The notes: generated from the sequence alone by a model not told the origin. A stretch of DNA of 9,015 bases from Tannerella sp. (GCA_031282485.1 JAITDQ010000024.1:1-9015), one strand, 5' to 3'; counted from the stretch's first letter, positions 1 to 6,548 are shown. Numbers and translations are program-made.

Positions 1-31
1 CATTCAGCGGATTTAATCTTGTTTCATTCAT
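1..31 (-). CDS. Possible 5' end of a leftward gene (partial)
   Basis: On the minus strand an ATG at 31-29 opens a frame (M-N-E-T-R-L-N-P-L-N) that stays open to the window edge. The next ATG, at 27-25, is in another frame and hits a stop at once. A TAnnTTTG box lies 22 bp upstream. Only ten codons are visible, so the product cannot be named. The call rests on promoter position and an open frame, not on homology. Confidence 0.3.
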   Translation of the reverse strand, partial: MNETRLNPLN

Positions 32-53
32 CTCTCTGTTTTTTTTACAGCCA

Positions 54-61
54 CAAATATA
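54..61 (-). promoter_or_regulatory. Bacteroidota -7 box for the leftward gene
   Basis: The minus strand reads TATATTTG, a match to the TAnnTTTG -7 element of Bacteroides sigma-ABfr promoters. The -33 region (about 81-85) is only T-rich, with no clear TTTG. A small dyad GCTG-TTT-CAGC at 64-74 sits just upstream and could be an operator half-site pair. The start codon would follow after a leader of about 15 nt. Confidence 0.4.
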
Positions 62-102
62 ATGCTGTTTCAGCAAAATATGAAAAATTTTTTACCATTT
101 TT

Positions 103-400
103 TTTGCATTTGCAAATCCGCCAATCCCATTTAAGGCGGAAAGCCTTAGATTGACGACATTGAGCGTTGCCCTGCGTTATTGATTATCGGGCTTTCAGCC
201 CTGCGGACAATCTCAATAACCTTGCGGAATGAATGCCTTGCAAATGGGTGTAATCCGGACAAACAGATTCCGCCCCCGTAGAGACACCCAATTTGGGCGT
301 CTCACAAGACAGAAACAATCCCTGAAAAACTGTTATATCCTGTTTTTTCACCATTCCTAAAGAACATTCCCACCTCACTCGGCAAAATTTCAAATTCTGT
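103..400. other. Hairpin-rich non-coding stretch
   Basis: No convincing gene is seen. The stretch holds four inverted repeats: TTTGCA/TGCAAA at 103-116, TAAGGC/GCCTTA at 132-148 with a 5-nt gap, GGGCT/AGCCC at 189-201 with a 3-nt gap, and the long one at 281-303. A 69-codon minus-strand frame at 184-393 has atypical composition and no promoter or recognisable motif, so it is not called. The dense hairpins suggest a dispersed intergenic repeat or a structured RNA, but the sequence alone does not decide this. It would also be downstream of the DUF6261-like transcript. Confidence 0.4.
281..303. repeat. 11-bp-arm inverted repeat
   Basis: Arms GAGACACCCAA and TTGGGCGTCTC flank one central base. 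The single mismatch (286 versus 298) is A/C on the plus strand but becomes a G-U pair in minus-strand RNA, so the hairpin would be complete in a leftward transcript such as read-through from the DUF6261-like gene. No T-run follows, so it is not a classical terminator. Confidence 0.65.
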
Positions 401-408
401 TTTCTCCG

Positions 409-950
409 GTTGCAACGGCAAACGAGGCGTTTCCGTCTCCGTTTGCCCCGGTTACGGGCGTAGCTTAGACAATCCCTTTTTCGTTTGCCTCAGTTACGGG
501 TGTGGCTTGACATTTCCATTTTCTCTTGTCCCGGTTGCGGGTGTAACTTAGACAATCCCGTTTTTGTTTGCCTCAGTTACGGGTGTAGCTTGACATTTCC
601 ATTTCCCCTTGTCCCGGTTACGAGTGCAACTTGGGCAATTCCGTTCTCGTTTGCCTCAGTTACGAGTGTAACTTGATATTCCCGTTTCTCTTTGTCCCGG
701 TTACGGGTGTAACTTAGACAATTCCATTTTCGTTTGCCTCAGTTACGGGTGCAACTTGACATTTCCGTTTCTCTTTGTCCCGGTTACGAGCGTAACTTGA
801 GTAATCCCATTTTTATTTGTCGCAGTTATAGGTGCAACTTGACATTCCCATTCCTTTTTGCCCCGGTTACAGGTGCAACTTGGACAATCTCATTCTCGTT
901 TGCCTCAGTTGCAGGTGCAGCCCGGCCATTCCCGTTTCCCTTTTGCCCCG
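409..950. repeat. Tandem array, 13 units of alternating 42/41 bp
   Basis: Core motifs begin at 409, 451, 493, 534, 576, 617, 659, 700, 742, 783, 825, 866 and 908, with a last homologous core at 951 inside the neighbouring gene. Spacings alternate 42 and 41 bp (the last is 43), giving an 83-bp higher-order period. Units start with GTTACGGGTGTAACTT. The 42-bp type continues AGACAATTCC and ends GTTTGCCTCA; the 41-bp type continues GACATTTCC and ends TTTGTCCCG. Each core carries a GTTAC-N4-GTAAC dyad. Because 83 is not a multiple of three, the reading frame changes every two units, so the array is not a conserved protein repeat. Purines dominate the minus strand, the strand transcribed with the adjacent gene. 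Copy number probably varies between strains, which is an inference. Confidence 0.95.
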
Positions 951-951
951 G

Positions 952-1725
952 TTACGGCTGCGACTGACTTTGGGGCGTGATTAACGGTTCATCTTCCGCC
1001 GTTTCCTTGTTTTTGCGTCGTGTTATACGGGCTTTTATTTGCCGGTCGTAATAACTGCCCAGCTGACTAAGTTCCGCAATCAACTGTGACCATGCCGGGT
1101 CGTCGCTTTCGGCTGCCTGATATTCGATACCTTCGTACAGGGCGTTGATTGCTTTGATACAGTCCGAACGAATCGCTTTGGAATCCACATGCTCGACCTC
1201 GCTAAGTTCCCTGTTACGGCGCTGCCATAATTCGTCGAAAAGCGAGTTACTCTCTTTCATGGCATTATACACCGGCAGCAGGGCAAAAAAAGCGAGGACG
1301 TCCAACATACCCGGAGTACGTTCGATGTCTTCGACCAGATTGTAGATACGTTGTGTTTCGGCCGTATTCCGGTCGTCGGCAATATCCCGTCCGTGTTTGT
1401 CGAAGAGGGCGGTAAGTTTCTTCGAAGCCTCTTCGTAATCCGGGATCGGCACCCGTGAATAGGCGCGTTCGATACGTATCATCGTATTGACATACACGTC
1501 ACGGGAACGTTCGTGACTGTCGAGCGTCTTTGCGTCATGCCAGCCGCGTTCCTGCGCCTCAATCTTTCCCAGTTCCGGCAGGAACGCTTTCAACGCATCC
1601 GGGCGTTTTCCTAATTGTTGGATTAAACCCGGATACCTGTCCGCAATTGCAATAATATACGGTACCATCAATGTAAATTCCACATTGTTTAAACTGTAAA
1701 ACCTGAATCGTTCTATCTTTTTCAT
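952..1725 (-). CDS. DUF6261-like protein of unknown function
   Basis: A 257-residue protein, soluble and probably largely helical, with no signal peptide, no membrane segment and no catalytic motif that I recognise. The start M-K-K-I-E-R-F-R-F-Y-S-L-N-N, the size and the hydrophilic helical pattern resemble DUF6261 proteins of Bacteroidales, recalled rather than searched. The C-terminal 20 or so residues are charged, then Gln/Ser/Pro-rich, and look disordered. The ATG at 1725 is preceded by an AT-rich leader without a Shine-Dalgarno sequence. No TAnnTTTG box lies in the 50 bp after the radical SAM gene, so co-transcription with it is likely. The stop codon and last few codons fall inside sequence homologous to the tandem array at 409-950, so the gene end and the array share an origin. 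Function unknown. Confidence 0.8.
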   Translation of the reverse strand: MKKIERFRFYSLNNVEFTLMVPYIIAIADRYPGLIQQLGKRPDALKAFLPELGKIEAQERGWHDAKTLDSHERSRDVYVNTMIRIERAYSRVPIPDYEEASKKLTALFDKHGRDIADDRNTAETQRIYNLVEDIERTPGMLDVLAFFALLPVYNAMKESNSLFDELWQRRNRELSEVEHVDSKAIRSDCIKAINALYEGIEYQAAESDDPAWSQLIAELSQLGSYYDRQIKARITRRKNKETAEDEPLITPQSQSQP

Positions 1726-1775
1726 AGCTATATAAATTTAAAAAAACATCAAACTCTATTGCGAAGGCGCATCTC

Positions 1776-3065
1776 TCACCGGGCAGCAGTGCCCAGCTTC
1801 CTGACCACCTCCTTCCCGAACGACCGGTTGACGAGCGAACGGTTGCGGGGGCGGTACGTCCCTTCTTTCATTTCGCGCAAAACGACATTCGTAAACAGGC
1901 GGAACATCTTCTGTTCCTGACTTTCGTCCCTGTAGAATGTCGCCCACGCATACTCATACAGTTCCTGCAGGCGCTCGGCCGACATGTGTTTCGGGTGGAA
2001 CACCACCTGTCCCGCATTATAATGATTCCAGTCGAAATCAAAAATACGTCCCTGACGCAGGTAATCGTCATACCCTTTCGTGTGGGGGAAGGGCGTCATG
2101 ACCGTAAACTCGGCAAGGTCGAGGTCTATTTCAAGGAGGAAGTCAATCAGCCGTTTGATATCATCTTCCGTCTGGCTGTCGATACCCAGCAGGATAGTGC
2201 CTTCAACGCCGATACCGTAGTCGTGATAACGTTTCACGCGTTCCTTTATATAGTTCGACGTGTCGTATACCGCCTGATAGACGTACCATGCGCCGGCCTG
2301 AGCGGCGAGGTCAAGAATCTTCGGATCGTCTTCGATCGTATGGCTGATCCATTTTTTCTTAAAGGGAATCATTTCGCGGAAAAGTTCCATTTCCCACTCC
2401 TTATTCTGCGCCAGGGAGTTATCGACGACAAACAGACGGTTGTTTTCGATCGAAGCCAAGTCTTCCACCACCTTGTCGATCGGGCGGGGACGGAAGATGC
2501 GGCCTCCCAGATACGACACAGCGCACGGATAGCAACTGAAACGGCAACCGCGCGAGGCATGAAACAAATCCACCATCTGCACCCCTTTATGATTATACAG
2601 TTCCCGTTTATACAAATCGCGGCGTGCAGGCCCGACATCCTCAATCGCCGGCTGCTGCACTAAATAATTATACACTTTTTTCAACTTCCCCTTCTTCCAG
2701 TCGCCGAGAACCTCTTCCATACGGCCTTCCGATTCCCCGAGGAAAACGGAATCGGCATGTTCCATTGTTTCTTCGGCATGCAACATGGTCGAAATGCCGC
2801 CGAACATGACCTGTTTGCCCCGTCGGAGGCGGTATTCGTCGGCTATCGCCCAACCGCGTTTCACCTGCGTACTCAACATCATGGAGATAGCGACAAGGTC
2901 ACATTCTTCATCGAAATCAATCTCTTCGACATTTTCGTCCGTAAACGAAACGTCCACAGATTCGGGAAGCGTGGCCGCAAATACGACAGGCCCGTGTGGC
3001 GGCAGGTTAAAGGTCGTCTGCCCCGGCAATTTCTTCCATTTGGGATAAATCAGTTTAATCTTCAT
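1776..3065 (-). CDS. B12-binding-type radical SAM protein
   Basis: A 429-residue protein. The cluster motif C174-R-F-S-C178-Y-P-C181 (CxxxCxxC) would bind the [4Fe-4S] cluster that cleaves S-adenosylmethionine. Residues 1-140 look like the cobalamin-binding-type N-terminal domain: PPHGPVVFAATLP near the start, F-G-G at 88-90 and F-L-G-E-S-E-G at 108-114. The usual cobalamin-ligating DxHxxG is not visible, so B12 may be bound base-on or not at all. There are no C-terminal SPASM cysteines, so it is not an anaerobic sulfatase-maturating enzyme despite the sulfatase next door. The start at 3065 (M-K-I-K-L-I-Y-P) is preferred over an in-frame ATG at 3137, because 3065 begins at the family-like N-terminus and leaves a normal leader after the promoter. 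Substrate unknown; a lipid or other methylation/rearrangement is possible. Confidence 0.88.
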   Translation of the reverse strand: MKIKLIYPKWKKLPGQTTFNLPPHGPVVFAATLPESVDVSFTDENVEEIDFDEECDLVAISMMLSTQVKRGWAIADEYRLRRGKQVMFGGISTMLHAEETMEHADSVFLGESEGRMEEVLGDWKKGKLKKVYNYLVQQPAIEDVGPARRDLYKRELYNHKGVQMVDLFHASRGCRFSCYPCAVSYLGGRIFRPRPIDKVVEDLASIENNRLFVVDNSLAQNKEWEMELFREMIPFKKKWISHTIEDDPKILDLAAQAGAWYVYQAVYDTSNYIKERVKRYHDYGIGVEGTILLGIDSQTEDDIKRLIDFLLEIDLDLAEFTVMTPFPHTKGYDDYLRQGRIFDFDWNHYNAGQVVFHPKHMSAERLQELYEYAWATFYRDESQEQKMFRLFTNVVLREMKEGTYRPRNRSLVNRSFGKEVVRKLGTAAR

Positions 3066-3150
3066 GTGTAAATATCGGTTTTTGTGCGCTCCTGCGCATG
3101 TAAGTTTGTACAAATCTATTACTGTAATCGTCCGCAATTATAATTTCGTG

Positions 3151-3182
3151 CAAATATAGTACAAATCACTGTGTAATACAAA
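3151..3182 (-). promoter_or_regulatory. Promoter of the radical SAM / DUF6261-like genes
   Basis: Minus-strand TTTG (3182-3179), a 20-nt spacer, then TATATTTG (3158-3151) match the Bacteroides -33/-7 consensus. Transcription would begin near 3145, giving a leader of about 80 nt before the ATG at 3065. A second -7-like box, TAGATTTG (3118-3111), lacks a spaced -33 box. The 9-mer GATTTGTAC occurs twice on the minus strand (3167-3159 and 3116-3108), the first copy abutting the -7 box. The second overlaps the palindrome TTTGTACAAA at 3105-3114. Confidence 0.8.
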
Positions 3183-3207
3183 ATAAAATCCCTGTTTTAT
3201 TTTATTT
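3181..3207. terminator. AT-only inverted repeat after the sulfatase gene
   Basis: Arms AAATAAAAT (3181-3189) and ATTTTATTT (3199-3207) are perfect complements around a 9-nt loop. They begin 7 bp past the sulfatase stop and overlap the -33 box of the next promoter. The stem has no G-C pairs, so it would be a weak terminator; it could equally be an operator or chance in AT-rich DNA. Confidence 0.3.
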
Positions 3208-3213
3208 AATTAA

Positions 3214-4749
3214 TCAGAATATTATCCCGTTTTCAATATTTCCGCCGCACTGTTCCGTTAAGAGTTTTTTCAAATCTTCCGCTATGCGGGGGAAACGCAG
3301 TATTACATCATATTTTTCTTCCGGGTCTTTCCTGATATCATACAGTTCATATTTTTTCGACGGGGTAAAATACCGCAGTTTCCAGCCGTTATTTACGATA
3401 ATGGCCGGTCCTTCATACGAGCTTACCGTCACGAAGCGGTTTTCAGGAAGCCGGCGACCTTTCGTCAACGCCGGAAGAAGGGATACGCCGTCTTTCTTTG
3501 TTTCTAATTTCACGCCTAAGAAATCAGCCATTGTAGGCAGAATGTCATAACCTGAAACGACATCCCGGCAGACACGATTCTTTAATCCGTCCTTCCGGTA
3601 GAATATGAGCGGGATATGAATACCTCCGTTAAGGTTACTTCTTTTAAGCCCCGCCATTCCCATATTCCCGTTGAAGATATCCCCCGCTTTGTCGCTGTAA
3701 TATTTGGCGTATGAATTGTCGAACGTTTCGCCCGTTTTCATATTGCGGAAAGGGCGGTCTATGCGGTTTTCCTGCAGATAACAGATGTCATGTCCGTTGT
3801 CGGAAGCAATCACGACAAGAGTATTTTCTTCCAGCCCGAGGGTACGTAATTCCGACATGATAACGCCGACATGGTCATCCAGAAGTTTCACCATGGAAGC
3901 AAATTCCTTTTCTATTTGCGTCAACTCCCCACTGTTAGCGACTTCCGGGTGTATCGCGGGGATTGATACCGGAGCGGGTAAGGGCGTAGAGTAGATAAGG
4001 AAAAAAGGTTTGTCCCGAAATTCCCGCATAAACTCAAGCGTTTTCCCGATGAACAGATCGGGGGAATAGACCTTTTTCCCTTCCATGTTCCACCTGTCAC
4101 TGTAAATCGCCTCATTTTCCGTTTCGTAGACATAACCCCTGCCGCAGTCTATGCGCGTATTATCCTCCAGAATTTCAATCCGGTCGTTTTCGAAAAGGAA
4201 CGTAGGGTAATATCCCTGGCTGCGCGTATGGTCGAGGTATCCGTAAAAATAATTCCATCCGTGCTGAAACATCTGATTGCGCGTTGATGTATTACCGATT
4301 CCCAGCATACCGATTTGCGCCGTCACATATCCGGCTTTTTCGAATACCTGGGGGAGGTACAAATCATTTTCGGGCAGCAGGATGCTGTTCCCGTTAATAA
4401 AGTCTTCCTGCTCATGAATATCCATGGTATCCTCTCTCATATATACGCCGCCTCTTGATATGCGCCATTTCTGTTTGTTGCAGTCGTGATATCCCGTCAG
4501 CAGCGAGGCGCGTGCGTTCGCCGAGACGGAGCCTCCGAAAGCATAGTCGAAACTTACGCCGTTGTGAACAAGGGCATCCAAATGAGGGGTCGTGAAATGT
4601 TTCTGGCCATAGGCAGACAGGAGGCCTTTACCCAAGTCGTTGGCATAGATGAAGATGACGTTCGGACGGCCTTTCGCCCCCGTTTCGACGGCATCGGCCG
4701 CCTGAACGGTTAGTATGAATGAAATATAAAGAATAACCTTTTTATACAT
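3214..4749 (-). CDS. Exported sulfatase-family protein, probable pseudoenzyme
   Basis: A 511-residue protein with a signal peptide (about 1-20, ending A-A-D-A) and the type I sulfatase / alkaline phosphatase fold. Landmarks are N-D-L-G at 37-40, S76-A-N-A-R80-A-S-L-L-T-G, G-Y-V-T-A-Q-I-G at 140-147, S-D-N-G-H at 316-320, G-L-K369-R and G-G-I-H-I-P at 375-380. Compared with human arylsulfatase A, the first metal Asp is Asn37, the formylglycine Cys is Ser76 with Asn78 in place of Pro/Ala, the catalytic Lys is Met148, the next His is Gly150, and the His of the usual P-H-x-P loop is missing (T255-P-L-P-A-P260). Retained are Asp38, Arg80, Asp317, Asn318 and Lys369. The frame is intact and has its own promoter, so it looks like an expressed but catalytically altered protein, perhaps a glycan-binding one. 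Activity on another ester cannot be excluded. Confidence 0.87.
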   Translation of the reverse strand: MYKKVILYISFILTVQAADAVETGAKGRPNVIFIYANDLGKGLLSAYGQKHFTTPHLDALVHNGVSFDYAFGGSVSANARASLLTGYHDCNKQKWRISRGGVYMREDTMDIHEQEDFINGNSILLPENDLYLPQVFEKAGYVTAQIGMLGIGNTSTRNQMFQHGWNYFYGYLDHTRSQGYYPTFLFENDRIEILEDNTRIDCGRGYVYETENEAIYSDRWNMEGKKVYSPDLFIGKTLEFMREFRDKPFFLIYSTPLPAPVSIPAIHPEVANSGELTQIEKEFASMVKLLDDHVGVIMSELRTLGLEENTLVVIASDNGHDICYLQENRIDRPFRNMKTGETFDNSYAKYYSDKAGDIFNGNMGMAGLKRSNLNGGIHIPLIFYRKDGLKNRVCRDVVSGYDILPTMADFLGVKLETKKDGVSLLPALTKGRRLPENRFVTVSSYEGPAIIVNNGWKLRYFTPSKKYELYDIRKDPEEKYDVILRFPRIAEDLKKLLTEQCGGNIENGIIF

Positions 4750-4780
4750 AATACGGATGATTTACAACTTTAAAAGGTTG

Positions 4781-4811
4781 CAAATATAATACAGGTTACA
4801 GACAATACAAA
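4781..4811 (-). promoter_or_regulatory. Promoter of the sulfatase-family gene
   Basis: Minus-strand TTTG (4811-4808), a 19-nt spacer and TATATTTG (4788-4781) match the Bacteroides consensus. The leader before the ATG at 4749 would be about 25 nt, short and AT-rich. Confidence 0.8.
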
Positions 4812-4871
4812 ATGATTTGATGATGATTTGCGTTTTGCGTAGGTAATCCCCCGGATGGATTTGATTTATAA

Positions 4872-4918
4872 CTGCCGGCCTGAGACCTGCAAAATGTCTG
4901 TAAGACAGTACCCGGCAG
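4872..4918. other. Nested inverted repeat between lipoprotein and sulfatase genes
   Basis: An outer stem CTGCCGG (4872-4878) / CCGGCAG (4912-4918) encloses an inner hairpin TGTCT-GTA-AGACA (4895-4907). It lies downstream of the lipoprotein stop and upstream of the sulfatase promoter, so it could end or stabilise the lipoprotein transcript. No U-run follows on either strand. The remainder of 4812-5009 shows no gene. Confidence 0.4.
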
Positions 4919-5009
4919 GACAGGCTCCGGCCGCGGTGTGTGTTTCAGCCCTGCTTTTTCAGGTCGCTGCCGCACAGTGTATAATTGCGCATACGGTTCC
5001 GGCCGATCG

Positions 5010-5810
5010 TCAATAGAATACGGTGTAGTCCCACGTTTCTATGTGATTGTTGTACGTTATTTCGACGTTATTGTTGGACAGGATATAAACGGTTGTCTCT
5101 TCGGTCAGATTTTTATTGACGTTCGTAGCTAATATTTTAACCTTTCCGGAAGATGCAAGGAGGTTATTATCGGTTTCGAAAACCCTGATGGGTTCGATAA
5201 TGGTGTAGTCTAATTTAAGTTTTGGCGTTTCGATACTTAATAACGTCCCGGAGCCTTCCATTGCATAATTCTTCCCGTCGTCGTCGAATCGGATGTTCCA
5301 TTCGGCGGTATACTCGAACGTATAATCATTCGCATGGGTATGTTTTGGGATATGCCATTCGCCGTCACCTTTGTTTTCGATATCAAATTCGAAGGTTTTC
5401 CATTCGTTGTAATAGATGTCAAAATCGGAGACTGTCCATCGGCTTCCCTTGCTGTCGAGGCTTGTGCCGTTTGTTTTTATTGAAATGACCGGATAGACGG
5501 AGGAGGCGTTCAGGGTGTGGATTGTCCATTTGTCGCTGTCCGGGTAGTGGATAATTTTAGCGTCGCGGAAATACAGCCTGTCGACAGAATCGCGTTCGGA
5601 GAGGGTGGGTTGTATGTAATACCGGTTAAAGTGATGAATCTGTTTCAGCAAAGAGGCATAGTTTCTGAAAGAGGTGCATGTGTAGTCAAAAGCTACATAT
5701 CCCGAATTTGTTTTACGGCTCGGATCGTCGCCTTTATCACCGATGCAACTGCAACAGGCCGATGCTGCAATGATGCTTAATATGCTGTATTTAATTTTAT
5801 TGATAATCAT
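5010..5810 (-). CDS. Putative surface lipoprotein, no known domain recognised
   Basis: A 266-residue protein. The N-terminus has Lys at positions 5 and 7, a hydrophobic stretch (I10-A18) and a Cys cluster C19-C-S-C22 fitting a lipobox, with A16-S-A-C19 the best site. The following I-G-D-K-G-D-D is acidic, as expected of a Bacteroidetes lipoprotein export signal that sends lipoproteins to the cell surface; surface exposure is an inference. The body is rich in Tyr, Trp, Asp, Asn and Thr with alternating patterns typical of beta-sandwich folds, and I cannot assign it to a family. It follows the beta-barrel gene by only 12 bp on the same strand, so the two are probably co-translated partners in the outer membrane. 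No TAnnTTTG promoter lies between them. Confidence 0.82.
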   Translation of the reverse strand: MIINKIKYSILSIIAASACCSCIGDKGDDPSRKTNSGYVAFDYTCTSFRNYASLLKQIHHFNRYYIQPTLSERDSVDRLYFRDAKIIHYPDSDKWTIHTLNASSVYPVISIKTNGTSLDSKGSRWTVSDFDIYYNEWKTFEFDIENKGDGEWHIPKHTHANDYTFEYTAEWNIRFDDDGKNYAMEGSGTLLSIETPKLKLDYTIIEPIRVFETDNNLLASSGKVKILATNVNKNLTEETTVYILSNNNVEITYNNHIETWDYTVFY

Positions 5811-5822
5811 TCGTCTCTGGTT

Positions 5823-6452
5823 TTAAAATCTATATCCTCCGCCTATAATAAGAAAGTATCCCGTGTCTCCTACTCCTGTTTCCCACAAGGCAAACAGGTT
5901 TTTTCCGACCGAAACGCCGAAAAAAGTAATCTGTCCGCCCAGATTCGTTTCGCGATTGTAGCTTTGATAGTCGTTTGACCACTTTTCGTCCGTAATGCCG
6001 AGTCCGAGACCGACGGCAGAGTACAGGCGGATCACAGGACGGTTAAAGTACGTGAATCTGACGGCGGGATAAATACTGAAGTGATATTTCCTGTATTTAT
6101 CCGATATTTGATTTGTCTCCGTACTTCTTTTGTTTTGCGATATGCCTGAATAGACAGCGTTTACAGACAGGGCTAACCAGCGTTTTAATTCCTGTGTGTA
6201 TGAAAGGGAAATAGCCTGCGTGTATATTTTATCGTCGTAATAATATTTACCGCCGTTATACCGTTCCAGGGGAGTCCAATAATAGTAGTCAAACCAGTTG
6301 GTGTTACTGTAAAGAATATCATTAACGGCTCCCCAGCGAACCGTTATTTCGCGTTTTAATTTGTACGGTTCGCGTTCGCGGGTTCTCCCTTCCGCAGTGA
6401 TACATAACGAAGTGATTATGTAACAGGAAATGAATAAAACTATTTTTTTCAT
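5823..6452 (-). CDS. Putative outer-membrane beta-barrel protein
   Basis: A 209-residue protein with a signal peptide (about 1-22, M-K-K-I-V-L-F-I-S then C-I-T-A-E-G). The mature part is rich in aromatic residues with alternating hydrophobic/polar stretches, for example Y-F-L-I-I-G-G-G at the end, and it finishes with an aromatic residue (G-Y-R-F). This is the classic signature of a small outer-membrane barrel that the BAM complex would insert. About 8-10 strands would fit this length, as in small OmpA/OmpW-like barrels, but no family is identifiable by eye. It is the first gene of a pair with the lipoprotein 12 bp downstream. The 96-bp gap after asd contains two dyads but no consensus promoter, so expression may rely on read-through from asd or on a non-consensus promoter. 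Confidence 0.78.
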   Translation of the reverse strand: MKKIVLFISCYIITSLCITAEGRTREREPYKLKREITVRWGAVNDILYSNTNWFDYYYWTPLERYNGGKYYYDDKIYTQAISLSYTQELKRWLALSVNAVYSGISQNKRSTETNQISDKYRKYHFSIYPAVRFTYFNRPVIRLYSAVGLGLGITDEKWSNDYQSYNRETNLGGQITFFGVSVGKNLFALWETGVGDTGYFLIIGGGYRF

Positions 6453-6496
6453 TTTAGTTTATTTGTGTTGTTGTGACGCTTATATAGATGAATAAA

Positions 6497-6535
6497 AACG
6501 TCAAAACGTTGCATGTCGCATATCCATAAGGATAT
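6497..6535. promoter_or_regulatory. Two dyads between asd and the beta-barrel gene
   Basis: AACGT-CAAA-ACGTT (6497-6510) and ATATCC-ATAA-GGATAT (6520-6535) are perfect inverted repeats, 9 bp apart, in a 96-bp gap that lacks a TAnnTTTG box. They could be regulator sites controlling the barrel/lipoprotein pair, or RNA hairpins limiting read-through from asd. No T-run follows either. Confidence 0.35.
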
Positions 6536-6548
6536 TTCCTGTGTCTTT

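Noticed and set aside
184..393. 69-codon minus-strand frame
   Set aside because: It overlaps strong inverted repeats, has atypical composition and lacks a promoter or recognisable motif; more likely non-coding.
409..950. CRISPR array
   Set aside because: The units are contiguous and similar along their whole length, with no unique spacers between conserved repeats, and there are no cas genes.
485..967. Plus-strand Cys/Phe/Pro-rich small proteins (485-676 and 734-967)
   Set aside because: They are translations of the tandem array. The 83-bp period shifts frame every two units, and there is no promoter or plausible leader.
1986..2663. 225-codon plus-strand frame inside the radical SAM gene
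   Set aside because: Antisense shadow: the opposite strand encodes a motif-bearing radical SAM protein with a consensus promoter, and this frame has none.
1776..3065. Anaerobic sulfatase-maturating enzyme serving the neighbouring sulfatase
   Set aside because: It has only the three radical SAM cysteines in the core, no SPASM-type C-terminal cysteine clusters, and a B12-binding-type N-terminal domain. The neighbouring sulfatase motif is also degenerate.
3066..3137. Longer start for the radical SAM gene at 3137
   Set aside because: It would leave almost no leader after the predicted transcription start, and the extra 24 residues do not resemble the family N-terminus.
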